A DNA stretch of 23,688 bases from Euryarchaeota archaeon UBA242 (GTDB lineage Archaea; Thermoplasmatota; Poseidoniia; Poseidoniales; Poseidoniaceae): positions 1 to 23,688 of the forward strand of contig DAJY01000081.1 in the NCBI GenBank assembly GCA_002499015.1, read 5' to 3'. This document shows, one piece after another, positions 1-8,306 of the stretch. A program made the translations under genes and the position numbers. Under the pieces are notes generated by a model. The model searched no databases. It saw only the letters and a list, made by a program, of their open reading frames with translations, and had not been told where the DNA came from. Position 1 is the first letter of the stretch, and every line of letters begins with the position of its first letter.

Positions 1-78
1 GTAGATGATGATGGAACATTAATTGGTGTAGTAGGGCACCATACTATGGCAAGACATATGCCTAAGTTCATCATTTGA
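1..78 (+). CDS. 3' end of a truncated gene, possibly a CBS-domain protein
   Basis: The + strand is open from base 1 to a TGA at 76-78 and encodes the last 25 residues of a protein whose start lies left of the window. The peptide begins VDDDGTLIGVVGHHTMARHM. The pattern of acidic residues, Gly-x-Leu-Ile-Gly-Val-Val and a short helix resembles the final strand and helix of a CBS (cystathionine beta-synthase) domain, which binds adenosyl ligands in many archaeal regulators. That is only a resemblance over about 20 residues, so the function is not established. It converges on the DUF373 gene, with 16 nt between the stop codons. Confidence 0.45.
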   Translation, partial: VDDDGTLIGVVGHHTMARHMPKFII

Positions 79-94
79 TTAGAGCAATAACTGT

Positions 95-1225
95 TCAAAT
101 TCCCCAATAACGGTCAGATAGAGCCTGTTTGGACTTTAATGCCCTAACTATAGTCATTGAAACCCATAATAATCCAATCCACATTATCGGTGTTGATAAG
201 TCATTTATTATGTTGTAGAATCCTAATTCATAACCTGCTGTATTTGAATCCCCTAAGACATCTATGGATATCGTCAAACCTACATCGACGAATGAATAAA
301 CAACCATGGCAAACATACTGAGAACGACCAATCGTCCTGAGAAAGAACCTCTCTTCAGTCTCAGCAGCATGAATCCTGCAATAGAAGTTAAGAATGCTAC
401 GATAATCCAGGCCAGTGATGCGTGAATTACTTCAAGCCAAAGTACTGAATTAATAGTCGCTTGAGCCATTCCCTCACTATATTGGCGCCATCCTTCTGCT
501 ACAGCAAATATGGCACTGAATAGGGTTGAAAACCAAAGTAGAGTTGATAGCATTGCCGCATCAGCATTTTCTCTCATCTCTTGAATTACACGATTTACAG
601 TTGATTCAATTCCTGCACCCTTGCTGAAAATATACAATCCAATGGCCAGTGGTAAGGCACCGATAACAAAACCACCGATTTGATTCGGAAGCATTATTCC
701 GATACCGATAATCGCCAATACTAAGCCGAATGGAATCATAATTTTACCTCTCCATTTAGGATCTTCAAGTGCCTTGACAATGTAGTAATAAGTCCCTTCA
801 ATTCCTTTAGATTGCTTGACTATTATCTTTTCAACATGATTTATTCTCACTTGTGATTGAATGATTGGAAGAACTGATTCATCTTCAGCACCATCGGTAA
901 CTAGGATTGCCTCATCGGGTTGGAATGCTGCGACTACTTCCTCTAATTGGGCTGCAATCGCTCTATCTGAGCGCATTCCAACTTTCTCATCACCGGTTAA
1001 TATTGCCACTTCAACTTCATCCTCTTCAGAATTAGATTCCTTTAGAGCATCGTGCTGTCTCAAAGCACCAAGAATTGCATTGGTATCGCTTTCTTCAGGG
1101 TCAGCAATCCCCAACTTCAAAGCAGCAGTAAGAACCTGTCGACGGCCAATAACTGGCCCGCGAATCGACGTTTTATTTCCGAGATCATTGTCTCGGTCAA
1201 CTGTCAATACAAGAATTCGGGTCAT
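95..1225 (-). CDS. DUF373 family integral membrane protein
   Basis: 376 residues. The soluble N-terminal half (about 1-155) starts with the MTRILVLTVDRDNDLG segment and a conserved IRGPVIGR stretch, both typical of the archaeal DUF373 family, followed by an alternating alpha/beta region (AILTGDEKVG, EAILVTDGAEDE). The C-terminal half has about six hydrophobic helices at roughly 162-180, 183-201, 224-245, 263-288, 297-319 and 341-361, so the protein sits in the membrane with a large cytoplasmic N-terminal domain. The biochemical function of the family is unknown. The ATG at 1225 follows an AGGTGA Shine-Dalgarno-like sequence with a 6-nt spacer, which supports this start. It probably forms its own transcription unit, 103 bp from the end of priL. 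Confidence 0.9.
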   Translation of the reverse strand: MTRILVLTVDRDNDLGNKTSIRGPVIGRRQVLTAALKLGIADPEESDTNAILGALRQHDALKESNSEEDEVEVAILTGDEKVGMRSDRAIAAQLEEVVAAFQPDEAILVTDGAEDESVLPIIQSQVRINHVEKIIVKQSKGIEGTYYYIVKALEDPKWRGKIMIPFGLVLAIIGIGIMLPNQIGGFVIGALPLAIGLYIFSKGAGIESTVNRVIQEMRENADAAMLSTLLWFSTLFSAIFAVAEGWRQYSEGMAQATINSVLWLEVIHASLAWIIVAFLTSIAGFMLLRLKRGSFSGRLVVLSMFAMVVYSFVDVGLTISIDVLGDSNTAGYELGFYNIINDLSTPIMWIGLLWVSMTIVRALKSKQALSDRYWGI

Positions 1226-1328
1226 GGCTATTCACCTGTGGCTGATACAACCTATCTGCTCCTCCAATTCAAAACCTTCGCGCGAATGCTTATGTTGACG
1301 AAGCCCTTTTTGCCAAAAAAACAAACAA
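1226..1328. other. Intergenic region between DUF373 gene and priL
   Basis: These 103 bp hold the DUF373 leader (AGGTGA before the ATG) and, at the priL end, a T-rich tract on the minus strand. No RNA gene or further reading frame is visible. A clear TATA box for the DUF373 gene was not recognised. Confidence 0.6.
1314..1328 (-). terminator. Poly-U terminator after priL
   Basis: Directly after the priL TGA, the minus strand reads TTGTTTGTTTTTTTGG, including an uninterrupted run of seven T (complement of A at 1315-1321). Archaeal intrinsic termination commonly uses U-rich tracts without a strong hairpin. No strong stem precedes it here. Confidence 0.45.
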
Positions 1329-2591
1329 TCAATCAGCCTTTTCATCCCCTTTTGAATCTTCATTGGGTAATGGCTTATCATCTTCTAAATTCTTTTGAGG
1401 TATTCCACTTGCAATTACAACTACCTTATTTTTGGCATTTCTTCGTTGAGTCGCTCTGATATATTTGAGAGGGTGGTCTAACCATGGTTGGTCGCATAAC
1501 CTGTCATCACCAGGCAACACAGGACAATTGTGATTTACTTTCAATTTACCACATCCAGCCGGAGTGTATGCATGTTCGTAGACATGTGAAACCTGATAGT
1601 TGGTCGTGCTTTCACTGAAATCTGGTGCACCGCGGAAGAAATTGACAGTAGACTCGGTAGGTAATCCGATTGTGGCAGAGATGGATGCAAGAAATAATCT
1701 GCCGAAGTGGTTAACATTTACACCACTAGACAAATCTGAAACAAGTTTTCTCATGCAAGGTGGCCACTCACTTTCTTCCGCACCAACCAATGCAATCGCC
1801 TCACTCGTTTTGCTAGACATTAGGTTTCGCAACATTCCAACCGGTTCTGCCAATCTAATCGCTAAATCAGTTGTAACATCTTGCATCTTTCCCAAAGCCT
1901 CAGCCTCAACTCCTCGCTTAATTCTCTCCCTCAGCAATCGTGCAAGTTTAGCAGAAGAACCGTATTGTGCCTCTTCAAAAAGAGTAATCCATCCATTGCT
2001 GATATCATTATTGGGCAATCTCCATCTTGGACCGGTTATATTGGGGCATATTTCTATAAAATCTGAAAGTCCAATCTTCCATAATGGGCCAGATGATGAT
2101 TGGCGCATTTCTCTAATTCCTCCACCATCATTGACCATCAGGGGGTTGTTTAGACCGTGCTGGTCCTGCGACTTAATTTGTGAAATATATGTTCGCGCAA
2201 TAATGTCTAATGACGCTTTATCTTTGATTAGTAATTGTTCAGCACGCGCAGCTTCAGCCTGTGCCCAGCGCGCAATCAGTCTTTCATCCTCACTAGCACA
2301 AACTACTAATCTTGCATAATAAAATGAAAATGCTTCTATGATTCTTCCTTCCTCAGTATATATGTCACCACCGATAACCTCTACACCCTCCTTAGAATTA
2401 ATTGAATCAACTAATCTAATTCTTGCTCTTTGTCTTGCCTTTTCCATCCATACGCCATCGAGTAGTTCATCCAAATCAATTTCGTTATCAATGGCCATTT
2501 TCCTAATCCATCCCGCCGCCTGAGGCAAAAATGGATACCGTGCAAAGGTAACCTCGTCCGAGATTTTCGGATGGGAGGTCGGTACTGGCAT
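1329..2591 (-). CDS. priL: DNA primase large subunit PriL
   Basis: This is the regulatory and iron-sulfur subunit of the archaeal/eukaryotic-type primase. It partners with PriS (not in this window) to make the RNA primers that start DNA synthesis. The N-terminal part carries the typical helical segment ARYPFLPQAAGWIRKM. The C-terminal domain has the four cysteines of the [4Fe-4S] cluster, at C279 (PPCMRKL), C347 (AGCG), C356 (HNCP) and C366 (RLCDQP), counted from the chosen ATG. A charged tail rich in Asp, Glu and Lys follows. I start it at the ATG ending at 2591, with GGAG four bases upstream. An in-frame ATG 12 codons earlier (2627) would run into the divergent gene's leader. The length, about 420 residues, is normal for the family. 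It is divergent from the mptE-like gene, with a 78-bp gap. Confidence 0.93.
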   Translation of the reverse strand: MPVPTSHPKISDEVTFARYPFLPQAAGWIRKMAIDNEIDLDELLDGVWMEKARQRARIRLVDSINSKEGVEVIGGDIYTEEGRIIEAFSFYYARLVVCASEDERLIARWAQAEAARAEQLLIKDKASLDIIARTYISQIKSQDQHGLNNPLMVNDGGGIREMRQSSSGPLWKIGLSDFIEICPNITGPRWRLPNNDISNGWITLFEEAQYGSSAKLARLLRERIKRGVEAEALGKMQDVTTDLAIRLAEPVGMLRNLMSSKTSEAIALVGAEESEWPPCMRKLVSDLSSGVNVNHFGRLFLASISATIGLPTESTVNFFRGAPDFSESTTNYQVSHVYEHAYTPAGCGKLKVNHNCPVLPGDDRLCDQPWLDHPLKYIRATQRRNAKNKVVVIASGIPQKNLEDDKPLPNEDSKGDEKAD

Positions 2592-2669
2592 AATACTCCA
2601 TGAGGGGTGACAGCATATGAACTTCAATCAGAAAGATGTATTCTTGAAGGGATGCCTATTCACCGCGGC

Positions 2670-3398
2670 ATGGGCGATACTGAAGTCAACCCTCTCATTG
2701 CGATACAAGACGAAGTGCGCACCCATTTTGGCTGGAGTTTACAAGCGGATATTGATAGCGCTAAATCGATGAAGTTAGCATTCGATGAGAATGAACCTTT
2801 TGGACTTAGCAAGTGGAATTTCGATGAGAGAAATCAAGCACTAGGTGATTTACAACTCAAATTACTAAAGGCAACTGCGGTGGTTTTTGTAGGTGCGGCA
2901 GTGGAACCTCAACAACTCGAAGAGATGGTCGGTGATGGAGTGGTTTTCATTGCTGCTGATGGAGCGGTAGGCGCTTTACCAGCACAGGCTAATCTAGCTT
3001 GTATCGTAAGTGATTTCGATGGAACAGTGCATTTAGAACTAGCAGCAAAAAGTGGTGCTACAATTATTGCACATGCACATGGAGATAACATGGAGGCTTG
3101 GAATGAATGTGTTGAAAAATGGTCTCATTTCTCTAACCCACCTGCATTGGTTTTAAGTCACCAAACTCCACAATACCTTGAAGGAATGCACAATTGGGGT
3201 GGATTTACTGATGGTGACAGAGCCTTATGTATGGCGCACTCTTTAGGAGTAAATTTTGAGGATATTTACTTGGTCGGCTACACCCTATCCCGAGTTGGAC
3301 AATGGTCGGGTAGAACTCAAGAGAGTCTGAAATTAGAAAAATTACAATGGATGGCTGCCGTTGTTCAAATGTTGGGCTTAGAACAGCAAATAGATTGA
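2670..3398 (+). CDS. mptE: MptE-like 6-hydroxymethyl-7,8-dihydropterin diphosphokinase (DUF115)
   Basis: The MptE family transfers diphosphate from ATP to 6-hydroxymethyl-7,8-dihydropterin, the archaeal counterpart of FolK, in methanopterin or folate-type cofactor synthesis. Family segments seen are VVFVGAAVEP (glycine turn), FIAADGA, IVSDFDGT, IIAHAHGDN and the C-terminal NWGGFTDGDRA. Together they form the acidic, His-containing active site of the DUF115 fold. The start is uncertain. In-frame options are GTG at 2607, ATG at 2652 and ATG at 2670. I favour 2670 because family members start only about 15-20 residues before the FGWS-like segment. In a probable non-methanogen, the product more likely feeds a tetrahydropterin or folate C1 carrier than methanopterin itself. 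That is inference. A small membrane protein gene follows after 46 nt. Confidence 0.87.
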   Translation: MGDTEVNPLIAIQDEVRTHFGWSLQADIDSAKSMKLAFDENEPFGLSKWNFDERNQALGDLQLKLLKATAVVFVGAAVEPQQLEEMVGDGVVFIAADGAVGALPAQANLACIVSDFDGTVHLELAAKSGATIIAHAHGDNMEAWNECVEKWSHFSNPPALVLSHQTPQYLEGMHNWGGFTDGDRALCMAHSLGVNFEDIYLVGYTLSRVGQWSGRTQESLKLEKLQWMAAVVQMLGLEQQID

Positions 3399-3444
3399 TC
3401 ATCAATACATCATTTTGAAAAACAATATACTCGCAGGGGATTTT

Positions 3445-4065
3445 ATGGCCAAAGTGAGGAATTTCAATCCGTTGCTATGGGTTGTTGCATTAGCGATCAT
3501 CAACGGTGCTTGGTATGGTGTTGCTGGTGGCGAGGCTAAACACGAGATTAACGACCAACAACATTCAACAGAGGATAGAACTATTGAGATATCCAGTGTA
3601 TTTGGTTCGGATAAAGAAATCAGCGTCACATTTTCTGTCCAATTTTTTAAAGTAAGTTCTGATTTGGATAATGCTTCTTGGAAAATAACAGATGAGAAGG
3701 GGCAATTAATCGCAAATTGGCAAGGTTCAATTGACCAAGTACAGGGTTGGGAGGGGGAATTAAGTCCAGGCACATATATCATCAATAGCACTATGGATGA
3801 AGGACTTCTAACCGAACAAAATCTGTACATCAAGCCGTTTGAGAACCTGCGTTTAGAAGGGCATTTATTACTTTCACTAGGATTAATAATTTTGGCATTC
3901 CTAGAACCTATTGTAAAGAAGAATGTCGCTAAAATAATTCCAAAACAAGATCCACAAACTCCTAAATCAAAGAAAAATCCATTCAAAACTAACGACGATG
4001 GTATGCCAGAAAATGATCAATTCCACGATGATGATGACCCGTGGCGCTCGCCAACAATCGATTGA
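3445..4065 (+). CDS. Hypothetical membrane protein with two TM helices and a small beta-type extracytoplasmic domain
   Basis: About 206 residues with no family I recognise. Residues 8-28 form a hydrophobic helix (LLWVVALAIINGAWYGVAG) that is either an uncleaved anchor or a signal peptide. It is followed by a domain of about 105 residues, rich in beta-prone alternation, that contains SPGTYIINSTMDEG, a pattern seen in Ig-like or jelly-roll modules. A second hydrophobic helix lies at about 140-157, before a highly charged tail with Lys clusters, then an Asp run (HDDDDPW). The likely topology is an extracellular domain between two helices, with the tail inside. The ATG at 3445 has GGGG five bases upstream. 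A TTG at 3415 in the same frame is less likely. The stop lies 3 nt from the stop of the converging polC. Confidence 0.75.
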   Translation: MAKVRNFNPLLWVVALAIINGAWYGVAGGEAKHEINDQQHSTEDRTIEISSVFGSDKEISVTFSVQFFKVSSDLDNASWKITDEKGQLIANWQGSIDQVQGWEGELSPGTYIINSTMDEGLLTEQNLYIKPFENLRLEGHLLLSLGLIILAFLEPIVKKNVAKIIPKQDPQTPKSKKNPFKTNDDGMPENDQFHDDDDPWRSPTID

Positions 4066-4068
4066 AAC

Positions 4069-7000
4069 TCATAGGAAATCGGCTAATGACATCTGTTTAG
4101 CGCGGTCGTTCTTGAATAATGAATCTGTACTATCTGATAACCATTCAACATTTTGCTTAGTATAGTTATCAACGCCATAAGTTGCAATAACGTGCTTTGT
4201 GACCTCAATGTATTTCCTAACAGCACCTTCTGAAACTGTAAGGGCTAATTTTCCACCACATTGGTCATCTTCCGATTTCATTACACCTACTGCCGATAAC
4301 CCTCTTCCTGTTGCCTTCTTTAATTGAATACACTTACCGGCAACTGGCAACCTTCTGTATGAATGTGCGCACTTTAAACAGCGTACTTTTTGTCTTGCGA
4401 ACGCATTCATATTACCTCTTAAATCTGGTAAAAAGTGAGAACGTATTACACTTGAGGCAACTGTTCTAACATTGACTGCTCTCAATTTATGACCAAGGTC
4501 TAGTTGACCATTCATTTTGTCGATCATAGTGTCTAGAGTTTTGTATGCACAAAGGGCTGGCCCTTCATCCATTGAATGGCATCCATGTGTATAGCCATAG
4601 CCTCTTACCGCGGCTACTGAGCCCAACCTTCTTTCAACAAAGTCAACTCTATCAGCGATAGTCTTAGGATGGGGTTGGTTCAATGTTGCTTCATAGAAAT
4701 CACGTTCATAGAACCAACCTGTATCAACATTCAAGGCCTCTTTGTCTACTTCAGTAGGATTTAATCGAGTGGTTAGAACCAAAGGTGCATCCATTAGACC
4801 ACCACGGTTTGCTGGAAGTATTTCTCTACTAAAATTGAGTAAACCATCCATCAATAGCATTATTGCATCTTCATCTCCATCACAATTTCTTCGCTTTGAA
4901 GCATGGAAAAGTGGATGTGCATATCCTCCTGAACAATCAGTCCAACCAATAATTCTTGACAATACTCCACCGGATGTGTGAGGGGCTAAGGCACAAATCA
5001 AGTGACCTACTAAATCAGCAGGAGTATCTACATTGTAAAACGGTTCCATTTTGTAATGGCGGACAAGTACTTCGTCGATGAATTTTGCAGCCTTGACGAA
5101 GAAATCACCACCACTTTTAGCAACGATGAAATCCTGTGGAAAAATCTCTAACATCTGTTCATCATCAGATAGTTCCTTGCCGTGGCAATCGTGATTATAC
5201 CCTAGTTCTTTCAAAGTTCTCCATGGCACTCCGATTTCCCTAGGTGTGAAATGTGTAATCGGTACATCCGACATATCGTACCTAATGGTGCCATCACGGA
5301 AAACTGGTAAATCATATTTAGCACGTAAAATGCCTTTTTCAATCGCCTCAGGTGTTTGATCTCTGCTGGCAATTTTTTTCATGCATTTTATTTGGAGAGG
5401 AATTCTATCCAAGCCCAATTTCACCCTCGCATCTTCAATCAATGTTGTAAGATTGACATTTTGTAACTCTCCACGTCTACGCTTCTTTTTTCCATCTTCG
5501 GGTTTCATTAGAGTTCTTCCACCACAAGTCAATCCCGCCTCTTCTTGCCCATCTTGGTTGAGGATTCGATGATGACAGATTACCATCGGAGATATTTTTT
5601 CACATTTTGTGCAAATTCGTTTACCCATTTGTACGTTTATCGTATTCTTTTCCATTGCATTTGCTAACAATCTTTGATTGCCGCCGTATAATTCAATTGG
5701 GAATAAAGTATGAGTTCGTGGATTCATTACACGTGGTGCTGCTTTCTCTGGCCGACCCATTCTACAACCAATTCTAATGGGTGCGCTGTGCTCCCATCTC
5801 AAGTCAGAAATTTTTCTAATCTCAATCAATATTCCATCAACTGCATGGTCATCTTCGTGGATTTGTGATGTTAGGTATCCTTCTGGATCATCTGGTCCAT
5901 TGTCAATCACTTTGTCAGAAGCCGCAATTCCGACATTATCTGTTTCCGTAATGCCGAGACCTCGTTGCCTTGCATCAGTTTCAGCTGCGATTCTAACCAC
6001 TGCTTTTTCTTGGGCTAACTTTTTCTGTCTTGCTCTTTCACTTACCAGCACTGTATGTGCATCTCTTAATTCCGCAATCCGTTGTAAAAAGCGAGTTTGT
6101 GCATCCTTGATACGTAAAGGAGAATCTCCTTCGCCGGAGAATCCAAATCCTTCCAACATTGCTGGCCAACCGGTTGTTATTACGAGGTCGTCTCCATCGT
6201 GATGATGCGGCAGACCTAGAATCATTGTACTCGCTTTAGCAAAACCGTGCTGGATGTATGCCCATCCTTCGGGCATCTCCTTAGCGAATATTGGCTTTTC
6301 TAGTGTTACAATAGGCCCAGGTATTGATACGGATGCGAAATCCGGCAATAATTCGGGTTGTAAAATATCCATTGCTTTAGCGTCCCATCCTTTAACGCCA
6401 CCAACGATTCGAAGTTGTCTTGATTCTGGTAATGGCATTGCATTCAATGATTCTTCAGGTTCTACTGCACTGCCATTTGTAGTTCCGAATGGCTCGATAA
6501 TAGATTCATCAATCATCTTGATCAATGATGGAACCCATTCGAGTGGGAGATCTAGGAACCAAGGATTATGTGGAGGCGGTAATGATGTTTTGAAGCGTAG
6601 AGCGACATCTCTTGTTTCTTCCCAGTTAAGTTGCATCTTTGTTAATGCACTATGCCAATTCCTGCGAATATGAAATTGAGCGTTTTCATCTTCACTATCC
6701 TCTGGATGTATTCCCGGTATTCCGACAGGTAATTTGGATTCGTTTAAATTGGATAATTTAATGAATTCATCAATTGCTTTTTGAGTAGACAATTCTTCAA
6801 GTAAATCACTTGCCCACCAATCTACACAATATCCTGCTGGAACCAAATTATTGTTGTTTTCCATAAATTCGCCATATCCAAGAACCAATTCACCATTATC
6901 CCAAACCATCGAAACTTTATCACTAATCGCTCGGTAGGATTTTGCATCATCAACTCGTAAAAACCGGCCATCTTGTAAGACAATCCACGGGCCGTCAGTA

Positions 7001-8190
7001 TCATCTGATGGCGTTATCGCACATGCTTTGCCTGGCCGTTCAATCTTCATCTGAGTTCCAATGGTGATGAAATCATCCATCGCTAACATACACGCGGTGT
7101 TAACCGATGCAGCCGCGAGACCAGATGGTCTTGCCCTGCCATATCTAAGGCGGAATCCACCCGGTTGTAATGGGGCACCAAATACTGGCCTTCCAGCAAT
7201 AATATCTTTCATGAATTTCGTAATTGGAGCAACCTTTCTTGATTTGAATTTGTTAGCAGAGTTAGCGCCATCATCGTCTTTGCCCCTACTAGCAAATTTA
7301 GAAATAAATTCCCAGCCTGGAATTTTCATTCTTTCGGTATGCTTCTGTATTTTCGGAGCCTTCAGACACATTCCTTCCCCAATAACAAGAAGAACACCAC
7401 CGCGAATTCGTGCTTCATCTATATTTCTAACACGACCATAACCCGCACATTCAATGCTTTCAGTTGATTCACCATTAATCATTATCGGACATGCTTTGAC
7501 AATCTCTTCAATTTCATTGGGTGTAGGGCGGTATTGCAGGTTCCCTCTGTATAATCCGAATTCCTCCTTTACACGTTCTACCTCCGGTTGGGTTGGGATA
7601 TAATGGCCAACATTTAATTCGCGCCTGATCATATCTGCAATTAGCACAGCAAGTGCTTGTGCGGTACCACCTGCTGCACGGATTGGGCCAGCAAAATGAA
7701 CGGATACGAATTGTGAGCCGTCGAGATTATTCAATAATCTAACCTCGGAAATACCCTCGAGAGGGGCGACTAAAACAGCCTCGGTAAGAATTGCTAAACC
7801 GACTCGCAACCCCACATCGATTGCAGTTTGTAGGTCGTGCCCTTTAGCCCTAAATCCTCTCGCAACAGATTGCGCCATCATGATAGAAGTAGTCTCTCTG
7901 TCATGAATAGCAAGCAATTCTCTGATATCGTCAGCAACTTCGTAACCATCCAAGTGTTCAACAAGTAACTTTTCAGTTCTCCCAGCAAGGTCTGCCGCCC
8001 TAGGGATTTCGACGAAATCGCGATGGTCCATTCCCAAAGACCTTGCAGATTCGGCGATGATATATGCTTCATCAGCCCTTTCATCAAGCCAGTTTTGGTA
8101 TGATTCCATTTCGTGTTCCAAACGTTCGATATCAATACCAAGAAGAGGATTATGCCCTCTTAACTTTGTATTTACCCCAACATCACCCAT
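4069..8190 (-). CDS. polC: DNA polymerase II (PolD) large catalytic subunit DP2
   Basis: This is the catalytic subunit of the archaeal replicative D-family polymerase, which works with the DP1 exonuclease subunit (not in this window) and PCNA. At 1373 residues it is about 100 longer than Pyrococcus DP2. N-terminal family segments include VSVHFAGPIRAAGGTAQALAV and ARIRGGVLLVIGEG. The active-site loop NCDGDED lies at 1102-1108 (catalytic D1104 and D1106), preceded by CALAPHTSGGVLSRIIGWTD. Zinc-binding cysteines appear at C860/C863 and at C1271/C1274/C1287 with a later Cys near 1306. The protein ends with QMSLADFL (1366-1373), a PCNA-interacting PIP-box. The conserved motifs are uninterrupted, so no intein is present. 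A TATA-like element lies about 35 bp upstream of the ATG. Confidence 0.97.
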   Translation of the reverse strand: MGDVGVNTKLRGHNPLLGIDIERLEHEMESYQNWLDERADEAYIIAESARSLGMDHRDFVEIPRAADLAGRTEKLLVEHLDGYEVADDIRELLAIHDRETTSIMMAQSVARGFRAKGHDLQTAIDVGLRVGLAILTEAVLVAPLEGISEVRLLNNLDGSQFVSVHFAGPIRAAGGTAQALAVLIADMIRRELNVGHYIPTQPEVERVKEEFGLYRGNLQYRPTPNEIEEIVKACPIMINGESTESIECAGYGRVRNIDEARIRGGVLLVIGEGMCLKAPKIQKHTERMKIPGWEFISKFASRGKDDDGANSANKFKSRKVAPITKFMKDIIAGRPVFGAPLQPGGFRLRYGRARPSGLAAASVNTACMLAMDDFITIGTQMKIERPGKACAITPSDDTDGPWIVLQDGRFLRVDDAKSYRAISDKVSMVWDNGELVLGYGEFMENNNNLVPAGYCVDWWASDLLEELSTQKAIDEFIKLSNLNESKLPVGIPGIHPEDSEDENAQFHIRRNWHSALTKMQLNWEETRDVALRFKTSLPPPHNPWFLDLPLEWVPSLIKMIDESIIEPFGTTNGSAVEPEESLNAMPLPESRQLRIVGGVKGWDAKAMDILQPELLPDFASVSIPGPIVTLEKPIFAKEMPEGWAYIQHGFAKASTMILGLPHHHDGDDLVITTGWPAMLEGFGFSGEGDSPLRIKDAQTRFLQRIAELRDAHTVLVSERARQKKLAQEKAVVRIAAETDARQRGLGITETDNVGIAASDKVIDNGPDDPEGYLTSQIHEDDHAVDGILIEIRKISDLRWEHSAPIRIGCRMGRPEKAAPRVMNPRTHTLFPIELYGGNQRLLANAMEKNTINVQMGKRICTKCEKISPMVICHHRILNQDGQEEAGLTCGGRTLMKPEDGKKKRRRGELQNVNLTTLIEDARVKLGLDRIPLQIKCMKKIASRDQTPEAIEKGILRAKYDLPVFRDGTIRYDMSDVPITHFTPREIGVPWRTLKELGYNHDCHGKELSDDEQMLEIFPQDFIVAKSGGDFFVKAAKFIDEVLVRHYKMEPFYNVDTPADLVGHLICALAPHTSGGVLSRIIGWTDCSGGYAHPLFHASKRRNCDGDEDAIMLLMDGLLNFSREILPANRGGLMDAPLVLTTRLNPTEVDKEALNVDTGWFYERDFYEATLNQPHPKTIADRVDFVERRLGSVAAVRGYGYTHGCHSMDEGPALCAYKTLDTMIDKMNGQLDLGHKLRAVNVRTVASSVIRSHFLPDLRGNMNAFARQKVRCLKCAHSYRRLPVAGKCIQLKKATGRGLSAVGVMKSEDDQCGGKLALTVSEGAVRKYIEVTKHVIATYGVDNYTKQNVEWLSDSTDSLFKNDRAKQMSLADFL

Positions 8191-8306
8191 AGCAATCCAA
8201 GCACACTAATGGCCGACCCTTTATGATAAAGTCGGTTCAATAATATCAATTTCATTATACAGATACTAAAGCAAACTTCATGTTCATCGGATGAGAGGAT
8301 TGGTTG
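8191..8306. other. Divergent intergenic region between polC and pyrE
   Basis: 116 bp separate the two start codons. The region is AT-rich and should hold back-to-back promoters. A TATA-like element for polC is visible at 8220-8230, and a GAGAGG Shine-Dalgarno-like element for pyrE lies 8 nt before its ATG. Several AT-rich stretches near 8240-8270 could serve pyrE, but no single box stands out. Confidence 0.55.
8220..8230 (-). promoter_or_regulatory. Candidate TATA box for polC
   Basis: The minus strand reads TTTATCATAAA, centred about 35 bp upstream of the polC ATG. With the usual archaeal spacing of about 25 bp, this would put the transcription start roughly 10 nt before the ATG, giving a very short leader. 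The call rests on sequence and spacing only. Confidence 0.4.

Noticed and set aside
1600..2319. Open frame of about 239 codons on the + strand opposite priL
   Set aside because: The minus strand encodes PriL with its four Fe-S cysteines over the same bases. The antisense frame has no family features.
3412..3445. Upstream TTG start (3415) for the small membrane protein
   Set aside because: The ATG at 3445 has GGGG at proper spacing and places the TM helix at a usual distance from the N-terminus. The upstream codons add nothing recognisable.
7061..7441. Open frame of 126 codons on the + strand inside polC
   Set aside because: It lies antisense to the clearly coding DP2 reading frame, has no ribosome-binding site or recognisable domain, and is a frame shadow.
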